From positions 1 through 25,261 of the IMG/VR virus record IMGVR_UViG_3300025127_000249: a stretch of DNA of 25,261 nt; one strand, given 5' to 3'. The position numbers and the translations under genes are program-made. The DNA comes from a virus. Each line of letters starts with the position of its first letter. The stretch's first letter is position 1. The notes beneath the pieces were generated by a model, which did no database searches, was not told where the DNA came from, and worked only from the letters and a program-made list of their open reading frames with translations. Below are positions 13,051 through 18,997 of the stretch, one piece after another.

Positions 13051-13344
13051 ATGAGACAGTATTATTCAAAAGGCACAATGCCTGCAAGAAACAAAAAGAA
13101 TTTTAGACCCACAAAAAGTGGAGCTGGAATGACAAGAGCTGGAGTTAAAGCTTATAGAAGACTTAACCCTGGTTCTAAATTAAAAACAGCCGTGACTGGT
13201 AAAGTGAAGCCAGGATCAAAAGCTGCTAAACGTAGAAAATCATACTGCGCAAGATCACTAGGTCAGCTCAAAAGAGCTTCAGCAAAAACACGTAACGATC
13301 CTAACTCACGTATCCGTCAGGCAAGAAGAAGATGGAAATGTTAA
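13051..13344 (+). CDS. DUF6321-like basic protein with MRQYY leader (97 aa)
   Basis: I take the ATG at 13051, one base after the previous stop, rather than an upstream in-frame ATG at 13033 that would read through the preceding gene. The protein starts M-R-Q-Y-Y-S-K-G and continues with G-M-T-R-A-G-V-K-A-Y-R-R-L-N-P-G-S-K-L, then A-K-R-R-K-S-Y-C-A-R-S and a closing R-Q-A-R-R-R-W-K-C. This pattern resembles the DUF6321 family of phage proteins, as I remember it, of unknown function. It is very basic with two cysteines. Nucleic-acid binding or a late virion role is inferred from charge and position. Confidence 0.7.
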   Translation: MRQYYSKGTMPARNKKNFRPTKSGAGMTRAGVKAYRRLNPGSKLKTAVTGKVKPGSKAAKRRKSYCARSLGQLKRASAKTRNDPNSRIRQARRRWKC

Positions 13345-13345
13345 T

Positions 13346-13474
13346 ATGAAAAAACTAAACAAAGTAGCTAAAGCTTTAGGCAAAGCTTCCAAGTTACATA
13401 AAAGACAATCAAATATTATTAAGAAACATATTAAGGAGATGAAACGTGGCGGATCCAAAAAAAGGAACAGGTAA
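13346..13474 (+). CDS. Tiny basic helical protein (42 aa)
   Basis: A 42-codon frame starts one base after the preceding stop and overlaps the next gene by 29 bases in another frame. The product (K-K-L-N-K-V-A-K-A-L-G-K-A-S-K-L-H-K-R-Q) is an amphipathic basic helix ending K-R-G-G-S-K-K-R-N-R. There is no clear Shine-Dalgarno sequence, so coupling to the upstream gene is likely. Two arguments support it: it fills a 100-base gap exactly, and short helical proteins of this style are familiar next to the following gene in related phages. Function unknown. Confidence 0.55.
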   Translation: MKKLNKVAKALGKASKLHKRQSNIIKKHIKEMKRGGSKKRNR

Positions 13475-13718
13475 AAAACCAAAAGGTTCAGGCAGGAGGC
13501 TTTATACGGATGAGAATCCTAAAGATACTGTTAGTATTAAGTTTGCGACTCCTACTGACGCTCGTAAAACTGTTGCAAAAGTTAAAAAGATATCTAAACC
13601 GTTTGCAAGAAAAATCCAGATTCTAACTGTTGGAGAACAGCGTGCCAAAGTTATGGGTAAATCAAAAGTCGCTGCTATATTTAAGAAGGGAAAGGAATCT
13701 ATAAGAAATGCTAGATAG
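13446..13718 (+). CDS. Small basic protein, GTG start (90 aa)
   Basis: The start is a GTG at 13446 with AAGGAG eight bases upstream, inside the end of the previous tiny gene. The product opens A-D-P-K-K-G-T-G-K-K-P-K-G-S-G-R-R-L-Y-T-D-E-N-P, a stretch I recognise from small phage proteins of unknown function. A mixed segment (V-S-I-K-F-A-T-P-T-D) and a basic helix follow. The Gly/Lys/Pro-rich N-terminus is probably disordered. No cysteines or membrane segments. It overlaps the next gene by 11 bases. Confidence 0.75.
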   Translation: MADPKKGTGKKPKGSGRRLYTDENPKDTVSIKFATPTDARKTVAKVKKISKPFARKIQILTVGEQRAKVMGKSKVAAIFKKGKESIRNAR

Positions 13719-13863
13719 ATTAGTATATACATTTTTACATTTTATAATGAAATACGCAGGCACATTGAATGCATGGGCTTGGCGTAAACATGTAAAAATA
13801 ATTGAAAGTAAAAGACAGAAAGAAGATGAAGAATACTTAAAGGAACTAAAGAATAAATTATAG
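13708..13863 (+). CDS. Tiny protein with hydrophobic N-terminus and charged tail (51 aa)
   Basis: This 51-codon frame overlaps the end of the previous gene by 11 bases; AAGGAA lies about ten bases upstream of its ATG. Residues 3-26 are aromatic and aliphatic (L-V-Y-T-F-L-H-F-I-M-K-Y-A-G-T) and could associate with membranes, though a charged residue interrupts. The second half is a highly charged helix (E-S-K-R-Q-K-E-D-E-E-Y-L-K-E-L-K). I know no family. It is supported by spacing and by its ribosome-binding site. Confidence 0.55.
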   Translation: MLDRLVYTFLHFIMKYAGTLNAWAWRKHVKIIESKRQKEDEEYLKELKNKL

Positions 13864-13871
13864 GAGGAAAG

Positions 13872-14120
13872 ATGGATCCAATAAACGTAATATATAAAAT
13901 ACAAAGGCTTATAAAAGAACAGTATCAAGCAATCGGAGAAACAATGATCTCTGGAGGTGTTGACAATATGGAAAAATATAAGTATCTAATGGGACAGGCA
14001 CATGCCTATTTTAAATTATCACAGGAAATCTCTACCCTGCTAAAACAAGATGAAAAGGAGCAAACAGATGAACAAAAACCAGACCTCACAAACGTCGTCA
14101 AGTTCGACACCAAAAATTAA
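13872..14120 (+). CDS. Small hypothetical helical protein (82 aa)
   Basis: AGGAGG lies four bases before the ATG. The product is acidic to neutral and helical, with N-V-I-Y-K-I-Q-R-L-I-K-E-Q-Y at the N-terminus and a segment M-G-Q-A-H-A-Y-F-K-L-S-Q-E-I-S-T-L-L in the middle. The C-terminal 25 residues (D-E-K-E-Q-T-D-E-Q-K-P-D) are charged and overlap the start of the GroES-like gene by 53 bases. The pattern of a small helical protein placed before capsid assembly genes is common in phages, but I do not recognise a family. Confidence 0.7.
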   Translation: MDPINVIYKIQRLIKEQYQAIGETMISGGVDNMEKYKYLMGQAHAYFKLSQEISTLLKQDEKEQTDEQKPDLTNVVKFDTKN

Positions 14121-14529
14121 ATTAGCACTACAAGAAAAATATAACGAAGAAAATAAAAAAGAAGTAGAAGGCTACGAACGTTTAAAAACAAAAGAGTCAG
14201 ATAAATTACCAAAACCAACTGGATGGAGAATATTAATTTTACCATTTAAGATGCCTGAAAAAACTAGAGGCGGATTATATCTTGGACAAGAAACAATTGA
14301 GAGACAACAAGTTGGTTCTACATGTGGACTTGTTTTAGAAATGGGACCACATTGTTATGATAAAGAAAAATTTCCAGAGGGCCCTTGGTGCAAAAAGGGT
14401 GACTGGGTGATCTTTGCACGTTATGCAGGATCACGAATACAAATTGACGGGGGCGAAGTTAGATTGCTAAATGACGATGAAGTATTAGCTACAATCGAAA
14501 AACCCGAAGATATACTTCATCAATACTAA
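14068..14529 (+). CDS. GroES-like co-chaperonin (Cpn10 fold), 153 aa
   Basis: I place the start at 14068, preceded by AAGGAG, rather than at an in-frame ATG at 14050. After a 45-residue polar extension the protein follows GroES: P-T-G-W-R-I-L-I-L-P-F at 50-60, a mobile-loop-like stretch P-E-K-T-R-G-G-L-Y-L-G at 63-73, C-G-L-V-L-E-M-G at 86-93, C-K-K-G-D-W-V-I-F at 108-116 and N-D-D-E-V-L-A-T-I-E at 135-144. Family knowledge: such phage proteins (T4 gp31 is the model) cap host GroEL and enlarge its chamber for capsid protein folding. The G-G-L-Y-L tripeptide region matches the GroEL-binding G-G-I-V-L of GroES. It directly precedes scaffold and capsid genes, fitting that job. The N-terminal extension and an insertion at 95-107 are unusual for GroES. 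Confidence 0.85.
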   Translation: MNKNQTSQTSSSSTPKIKLALQEKYNEENKKEVEGYERLKTKESDKLPKPTGWRILILPFKMPEKTRGGLYLGQETIERQQVGSTCGLVLEMGPHCYDKEKFPEGPWCKKGDWVIFARYAGSRIQIDGGEVRLLNDDEVLATIEKPEDILHQY

Positions 14530-14547
14530 ACATAGAAGGAGTAAACT

Positions 14548-15555
14548 ATGCAAGAAGACCAAAAAACAGTAGATATCGATACTTCAGGTCCAGCAATGGA
14601 TGTTGATATCCCTGAAGAAAAAGATCAAGCAGAGATCGAACAGACAGAAGTAAAAGAAGAATCGTCTATTAGACCTGTAGCTGATGAAAAAACACCTGAA
14701 GATAAAACTTATGAAAACGAACGTGAGATTAAGTTAGATAATAAAAAAGAAGAGAAAGAAACTAAAGAAGAGAAAGATGAATTAAAAGATTACTCAGATG
14801 GAGTACAAAGAAGAATAGCTAAACTAACTAAGAAATGGCGAGAAGCTGAGAGACAAAAAGAAGAGGCAGTTAAATATGCTGAATCTGTAATAGCAGATAA
14901 TAAAAAATTAGATGCTAAAGTTTCTAAACTTGAACCAGGATACTTACAATCTACAGAAGATAGTATTGTGTCAGGAGTACAAGCAGCACAAGCTAAACTT
15001 GCAGCAGCTAGAGAAGCAAATGATTTGAAAGCTGAAGCAGAAGCTTTAACTGCAATATCTGAGCTTGGTTATAAAAAAGCTAAACTTGAGGAAACTAAAC
15101 TCGCTCAAGCTGAGTATGAAAAAACTAAAAAAGAAAAAAAACCAGAGATTAACCTTGAAAGAAGGCAAGCTTCTCAAGGATCACCAGATCCTAAAGCAGA
15201 GCAATGGGCTAGTAAAAATGCTTGGTTTGGACAAGATACCGCCATGACTTATACAGCTTTTGACCTACATAAGAAGCTTACCGAGGAAGAAGGTTATGAT
15301 CCTTTAAGTGATGAGTATTATTCTGAAATAGATAAAAGAATAAGACTTGAATTCCCGCACAAATTTGCTAATAATGCAGACAATAGGGAAGTTTCGACCA
15401 AACCTGTGCAAACAGTAGCTTCAGCGAAGCGAAGCACAAATACTGGTCGCAAAAACACTGTGAGACTCACTTCATCACAGGTAGCAATCGCTAAGAAACT
15501 AGGAGTGCCACTTGAAGAATATGCGAAACAATTAAAAATCACGAAGGAGGCGTAA
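14548..15555 (+). CDS. Capsid scaffolding protein (335 aa)
   Basis: AAGGAG precedes the ATG. The N-terminal 90 residues are disordered-looking and very acidic (runs of Glu and Lys). Residues about 85-200 form a long coiled coil (V-Q-R-R-I-A-K-L-T-K-K-W-R-E-A-E-R-Q-K), with Ala-rich helices after it. The C-terminal part contains a more globular W-A-S-K-N-A-W-F-G segment (near 220-235) and a basic tail with V-R-L-T-S-S-Q-V-A-I-A-K-K-L-G. Acidic, helical composition and position just before the head genes fit a scaffold that directs prohead assembly and is then expelled or degraded. No prohead protease gene is visible in the window. Confidence 0.8.
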   Translation: MQEDQKTVDIDTSGPAMDVDIPEEKDQAEIEQTEVKEESSIRPVADEKTPEDKTYENEREIKLDNKKEEKETKEEKDELKDYSDGVQRRIAKLTKKWREAERQKEEAVKYAESVIADNKKLDAKVSKLEPGYLQSTEDSIVSGVQAAQAKLAAAREANDLKAEAEALTAISELGYKKAKLEETKLAQAEYEKTKKEKKPEINLERRQASQGSPDPKAEQWASKNAWFGQDTAMTYTAFDLHKKLTEEEGYDPLSDEYYSEIDKRIRLEFPHKFANNADNREVSTKPVQTVASAKRSTNTGRKNTVRLTSSQVAIAKKLGVPLEEYAKQLKITKEA

Positions 15556-15559
15556 GCAT

Positions 15560-16024
15560 ATGAATAATGATAATAAACGAGCATCCCGTGCGAGTCAGAC
15601 TAGAGAAAAAGAATCTCAACAAAAACAAGTCTGGACTCCCCCGTCATCTTTAGATGCACCCCCTGCACCGACAGGATTTCAGCACAGATGGATAAGAGCT
15701 GAAAGTTTAGGATTCCAAGACACAAAAAATGTGGCTGGAAGAATAAGATCCGGATACGAATTAGTTAGAGCTGATGAATATCCAGATTCAGACTTTCCAA
15801 TTGTTGAAGACGGTAAATACAAGGGAGTGATCGGAGTTGGTGGCCTATTGCTGGCTAGGGTACCGGAAGAGATCGCAAAGCAAAGATCTGAATACTATGT
15901 TAATCAACATGGTGAAAAGGTAAAAGCGGTAGACAACGATCTTATGAAGGAACAGCACCCAAGTATGCCTATTAATGTTGATAGGCAGACACGTGTAACC
16001 TTCGGTGGCTCAAAGAAATCCTAA
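15560..16024 (+). CDS. Conserved head-associated protein between scaffold and decoration genes (154 aa)
   Basis: GGAGG stands nine bases before the ATG. The N-terminal 40 residues are polar and Pro/Gln/Ser-rich. The body begins with F-Q-H-R-W-I-R-A-E-S-L-G and continues with V-A-G-R-I-R-S-G-Y-E-L-V-R-A-D-E-Y, then I-G-V-G-G-L-L-L-A-R-V-P-E-E-I-A. I recall related proteins lying between scaffold and major capsid genes in other phages of this type, always without known function. An assembly or minor capsid role is inferred from position. No cysteines or membrane segments. Confidence 0.75.
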   Translation: MNNDNKRASRASQTREKESQQKQVWTPPSSLDAPPAPTGFQHRWIRAESLGFQDTKNVAGRIRSGYELVRADEYPDSDFPIVEDGKYKGVIGVGGLLLARVPEEIAKQRSEYYVNQHGEKVKAVDNDLMKEQHPSMPINVDRQTRVTFGGSKKS

Positions 16025-16081
16025 AAAGAATTCTTAAACCATCAAGGATAAACTAAAAATGTCTTTAAGGAGGACAATACT

Positions 16082-16651
16082 ATGGCAAACAAAGACGCAG
16101 CCTTTGGATTAAGATCCATTGGTAAAGTAGGTCAGAACAGAGACAACCAAGGTTTATCCGAGTACAACATTGCGGCATCTTCAGCTGCGATCTTTCAAAA
16201 TGATCCAGTTGAAATGGCAACTACAGGTTTTATTACTGTAGCTGCAGCAGGCGATGTTTTATTAGGAACCCTTAATGGTGTTTTCTTCACTGACGCATCA
16301 ACAAGTAAACCAACGTTTGCGAACCATCTGAAAGCAAGTAACACTGCTTCAGATATCGTTGGCTTTGTGTGTGACGACCCTTATGAAAGATTTGAAATAC
16401 AATCTAATAAGGCGAGTGGTTCAACACAAGCTGAAGTTGGAATGGTAGCTGACATTGTATACGCGGCTGGATCAACTCATGACTTCGTTTCAGGAGTAGA
16501 ATTGGATGATTCAACTAAAGCAACGAATACTGGTCAGTTGAAAATAATAGGTGTTTCAAAAGATCCTGATAATAATGAACTTGCTTCAGCTAATGTGAAC
16601 TGGGTTGTTACTATCAACGAACACTTCTTGAAACAAGTAGCCGGAATATAA
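16082..16651 (+). CDS. Decoration-like capsid protein (189 aa)
   Basis: AAGGAGG precedes the ATG. The protein is rich in Ala, Ser, Thr, Gly and Val with alternating hydrophobic residues, and lacks long helices. Segments such as G-L-R-S-I-G-K-V near the start, D-P-V-E-M-A-T-T-G-F and F-V-C-D-D-P-Y-E-R-F-E-I-Q near the middle give it the look of a beta-rich capsid surface protein. It is immediately upstream of the major capsid gene with a short spacer, the usual place for a decoration or stabilising protein. Assignment is from composition and context. Confidence 0.75.
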   Translation: MANKDAAFGLRSIGKVGQNRDNQGLSEYNIAASSAAIFQNDPVEMATTGFITVAAAGDVLLGTLNGVFFTDASTSKPTFANHLKASNTASDIVGFVCDDPYERFEIQSNKASGSTQAEVGMVADIVYAAGSTHDFVSGVELDDSTKATNTGQLKIIGVSKDPDNNELASANVNWVVTINEHFLKQVAGI

Positions 16652-16662
16652 GGAGGATAATT

Positions 16663-17565
16663 ATGGCGATAAGTAGAGGACAATTAGTCAAAGAACTCGA
16701 GCCGGGATTAAATGCCTTATTCGGTTTAGAGTATAAACGTTATGAGAATCAGCATGCGGAAATATACACTACTGAATCTTCAGACAGAGCGTTTGAAGAA
16801 GAAGTTATGTTATCAGGTTTTGCTCAAGCTCAAGTTAAGCCAGAAGGAAGTGGAGTAACTTTTGACAATGCTCAAGAGACTTTCACTGCAAGATATACAC
16901 ACGAAACTGTGGCTCTTGCCTTCGCAATAACTGAAGAAGCTATTGAGGACAACTTGTATGACAGACTTGCTAGTAGATATACAAAAGCATTAGCTAGATC
17001 TATGGCAAACACAAAACAAGTGAAAGCTGTTAATCCATTAATTCAAGGATTCAGCACTTTCAAAGCTGGGGACGGAAGCAATTTATTTGCATCTAACCAC
17101 CCAACTGTTTCAGGTACTGTATCTAACACTTTAGCTACAGCGGCTGACTTGAATGAAACTTCACTAGAGCAATCAATGATCGACATTGCTGCAATGACAG
17201 ACGAAAGAGGTCTAAAAATTGCTGCAAGAGGATTAAAAATGATTATTCCTAGTGAGCTTCAGTTCACTGCTGAGAGATTAATGAAATCTCAAGGTAGAGT
17301 TGGAACAGCTGATAATGATATCAATGCACTTGCTTCTATGGGAATGTTACCTCAAGGTTATAGAGTTAACAATTTCTTAACTGATCCAGATGCATTCTAC
17401 ATCATTACTGATGTGCCAAACGGAATGAAATACTTCGAAAGAGCAGGAATTAAAACTGCTATGGAAGGTGATTTCGATACTGGTAACGTAAGATACAAAG
17501 CTAGAGAAAGATACTCATTTGGAGTATCTGACTTCAGAGGTATCTTTGCATCACCAGGTGCTTAA
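16663..17565 (+). CDS. Major capsid protein, Mu gpT-like (HK97-fold)
   Basis: A strong ribosome-binding site (AAGGAGG) lies before the ATG. The 300-residue protein has the features of Mu-like gpT major head subunits: an N-terminal L-F-G-L-E-Y-K-R-Y-E-N, then T-E-S-S-D-R-A-F-E-E-E near residue 37, F-T-A-R-Y-T-H-E-T-V-A-L-A-F-A-I-T-E-E near 72-90 followed by a helical spine (L-A-R-S-M-A-N-T), and a C-terminal domain with G-L-K-M-I-I-P-S-E-L-Q and R-Y-S-F-G-V-S-D-F-R-G-I. The HK97 fold is inferred from family. It lacks an obvious cleaved N-terminal delta domain. It is followed by a perfect terminator, fitting high expression. Confidence 0.88.
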   Translation: MAISRGQLVKELEPGLNALFGLEYKRYENQHAEIYTTESSDRAFEEEVMLSGFAQAQVKPEGSGVTFDNAQETFTARYTHETVALAFAITEEAIEDNLYDRLASRYTKALARSMANTKQVKAVNPLIQGFSTFKAGDGSNLFASNHPTVSGTVSNTLATAADLNETSLEQSMIDIAAMTDERGLKIAARGLKMIIPSELQFTAERLMKSQGRVGTADNDINALASMGMLPQGYRVNNFLTDPDAFYIITDVPNGMKYFERAGIKTAMEGDFDTGNVRYKARERYSFGVSDFRGIFASPGA

Positions 17566-17577
17566 TAATTAAAAATC

Positions 17578-17606
17578 TGAGGCGGGACACAATCCCGCCT
17601 CATTTT
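17578..17606 (+). terminator. Intrinsic terminator after the major capsid gene
   Basis: TGAGGCGGGA (17578-17587) and TCCCGCCTCA (17593-17602) form a perfect 10-bp stem with a CACAA loop, followed by TTTT (17603-17606). It lies twelve bases after the capsid stop. Confidence 0.85.
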
Positions 17607-17623
17607 GAATATAGAAAGGTACA

Positions 17624-17902
17624 ATGCAACCAAAGACATTCAGAATTCAAATATTTGCATATCAAAAACATGCAGATTTTAATATAACCTGCCTCGATGG
17701 CCCACTAGATATTGAAAATGCTATAGTTGACAAACTAGGAAAAAATGATATAAAGTGGGAAGATCTCGGAGAGATGCACGATCCGAGAGTTAAAAGAATA
17801 ACCTATGAGGAGGTTATCGATGGAAAAAATGATGCAACACTTAAACGACCTTTACACGAAGAAAAAAGGTCTGGATCTACAGTGGGAGCAAGAGCATCTT
17901 AA
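17624..17902 (+). CDS. Small hypothetical protein after the capsid gene (92 aa)
   Basis: GAAAGG lies six bases upstream of the ATG, just past the terminator. The protein has a beta-looking N-terminus (T-F-R-I-Q-I-F-A-Y-Q-K-H-A-D-F-N-I-T), then D-I-E-N-A-I-V-D-K-L-G, W-E-D-L-G and R-V-K-R-I-T-Y-E-E-V. The last 28 residues, which are polar, overlap the next gene by 83 bases in another frame. I do not recognise a family. Position between head and adaptor genes suggests a head or connector accessory role. Confidence 0.65.
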   Translation: MQPKTFRIQIFAYQKHADFNITCLDGPLDIENAIVDKLGKNDIKWEDLGEMHDPRVKRITYEEVIDGKNDATLKRPLHEEKRSGSTVGARAS

Positions 17903-18047
17903 AGAGGGTAGATATACTCTCAATATGGTTAAAATAGACCGACAAGTTAGAGAAGTCTTAAGCCATATAAAATTAGCAGAGGCTAAAAAAGAGCATCTTG
18001 CTAATAAAATTGAAGACGCTGCTCCACAAGTTTCAGTAGCTACTTAA
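17820..18047 (+). CDS. Small coiled-coil-like protein (75 aa)
   Basis: I choose the ATG at 17820 because AGGAGG lies six bases before it; an in-frame ATG at 17805 lies upstream of that site. The protein is helical and charged (M-M-Q-H-L-N-D-L-Y-T-K-K-K-G-L-D-L-Q-W-E), with Q-V-R-E-V-L-S-H-I-K-L-A-E-A-K-K-E-H in the second half, suggesting one coiled coil. The first 83 bases overlap the upstream gene. No family recognised. Confidence 0.65.
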   Translation: MEKMMQHLNDLYTKKKGLDLQWEQEHLKEGRYTLNMVKIDRQVREVLSHIKLAEAKKEHLANKIEDAAPQVSVAT

Positions 18048-18095
18048 TAAAAAGCTACATCGTTGGAAAAAATCCACTCCACATTTAAGGCTCTC

Positions 18096-18124
18096 TTGCA
18101 CTCTATTAAAATCTAGTATATAAA
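18096..18124 (+). promoter_or_regulatory. Sigma70-like promoter
   Basis: TTGCAC (18096-18101), a 17-base spacer and TATAAA (18119-18124) precede the gene at 18210 by about 85 bases. It restarts transcription after the capsid terminator and shortly before a leader hairpin. Confidence 0.55.
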
Positions 18125-18147
18125 TTTATCACTATACAATTATTTAA

Positions 18148-18188
18148 GAACGTAGACGAGTATAGTCGACGGCCTAGAGACTACGTTC
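18148..18188 (+). promoter_or_regulatory. Leader hairpin in the 5' UTR of the 18210 gene
   Basis: GAACGTAG (18148-18155) pairs perfectly with CTACGTTC (18181-18188) around a 25-base loop. TAGTC (18163-18167) inside the loop could instead pair with GACTA (18179-18183), so two folds compete. The ribosome-binding site (AGGAGG) follows ten bases after. It may protect or regulate the message. Confidence 0.45.
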
Positions 18189-18209
18189 GGAAACTAGGAG
18201 GATAATACT

Positions 18210-18671
18210 ATGGCATCAACTACATTTTCGGGACCGATTAAAGCGGGAACGATTAAAGAAACAACTGGAACTACTTTAGGTTCCAATATCAAAAACACAG
18301 GACAAGTTGTGATGGCTCAAACTTTTGCAGTAAGTTTAGCAGGTGGAGCAGTTGCAGCAGCAGTTCAAGATGTTGTGATTCCTGCAAAATCACAAATCGT
18401 AGATTGTGTGATTGATTTCATAACTGCAGCAAACACTAGTACAAACATTAGTGTTGGTGATACTGTTGGAGGTGCATCAACAATTTTGAACACGTTTGCA
18501 AGTGGAACTACAGCTGGTAGAAAGTACCCAACAACTGAAGCAGGTGCTGCTTTAGCTTGGGAAGATGTTGGAGACGCAGACATCAGATTAACTTTCACAA
18601 GTTCAGCTTCTACAAACGCAGGTGAAGTTAGAATCACTATTTTGTACCAACAAAATACTGATTTAGGTTAA
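18210..18671 (+). CDS. Beta-rich virion-like protein (153 aa)
   Basis: AGGAGGATAATACT precedes the ATG, a strong site for high expression. The protein is almost free of charge and rich in Ala, Thr, Gly, Val and Ser. It has M-A-Q-T-F-A-V-S-L-A-G-G near residue 35, V-V-I-P-A-K-S-Q-I-V-D near 55, and a C-terminal R-I-T-I-L-Y-Q-Q. Own promoter, leader hairpin and flanking terminators indicate it is made separately and probably in quantity. A decoration, head fibre or minor tail role is possible. No family name is known to me. Confidence 0.75.
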   Translation: MASTTFSGPIKAGTIKETTGTTLGSNIKNTGQVVMAQTFAVSLAGGAVAAAVQDVVIPAKSQIVDCVIDFITAANTSTNISVGDTVGGASTILNTFASGTTAGRKYPTTEAGAALAWEDVGDADIRLTFTSSASTNAGEVRITILYQQNTDLG

Positions 18672-18681
18672 TAAATAATTA

Positions 18682-18710
18682 ATGTGGGGCTTTGGCCCCA
18701 CATAATTTTT
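18682..18710 (+). terminator. Intrinsic terminator after the 153-aa gene
   Basis: ATGTGGGGC (18682-18690) and GCCCCACAT (18695-18703) form a perfect 9-bp stem with a TTTG loop, followed by AATTTTT. The next ribosome-binding site (GGAG) begins immediately after, so some readthrough must supply the next genes. Confidence 0.85.
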
Positions 18711-18719
18711 GGAGAAAAA

Positions 18720-18989
18720 ATGAAATCAGATGTAAGAGCAGTTAGAAAAACAACAACAGGTTCTGTATTTGCAGGAAGAACTAGATTAAGAGGAATTATT
18801 TTAGCCTCAACAGGTTCTGCAGGTTCAGTTACTTTACAAGACGGAAACTCAGTAACACAATTTCAAGTAGATGTTCCAGCAGGAGATGTATTTGCATATA
18901 ATCTTGCAGAAGATGGAATTGTATTTGAAGGTGGTATGACTGTTTCTGCTATATCAGCTGCAACGGTAACAGTTATTATAGATAAGTAG
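18720..18989 (+). CDS. Small beta-rich virion-like protein (89 aa)
   Basis: The start at 18720 has GGAG eight bases upstream and directly follows the terminator; an in-frame ATG at 18684 lies inside the terminator stem. The product has a short basic N-terminus (K-S-D-V-R-A-V-R-K-T-T-T), then G-R-T-R-L-R-G-I-I-L-A-S and a repeated A/V/T/S beta pattern with G-D-V-F-A-Y-N-L and G-G-M-T-V-S-A-I-S. It resembles the 102-aa protein at 12741 in size and composition. A capsid or tail surface protein is plausible. Confidence 0.65.
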   Translation: MKSDVRAVRKTTTGSVFAGRTRLRGIILASTGSAGSVTLQDGNSVTQFQVDVPAGDVFAYNLAEDGIVFEGGMTVSAISAATVTVIIDK

Positions 18990-18997
18990 GAGGTTAA

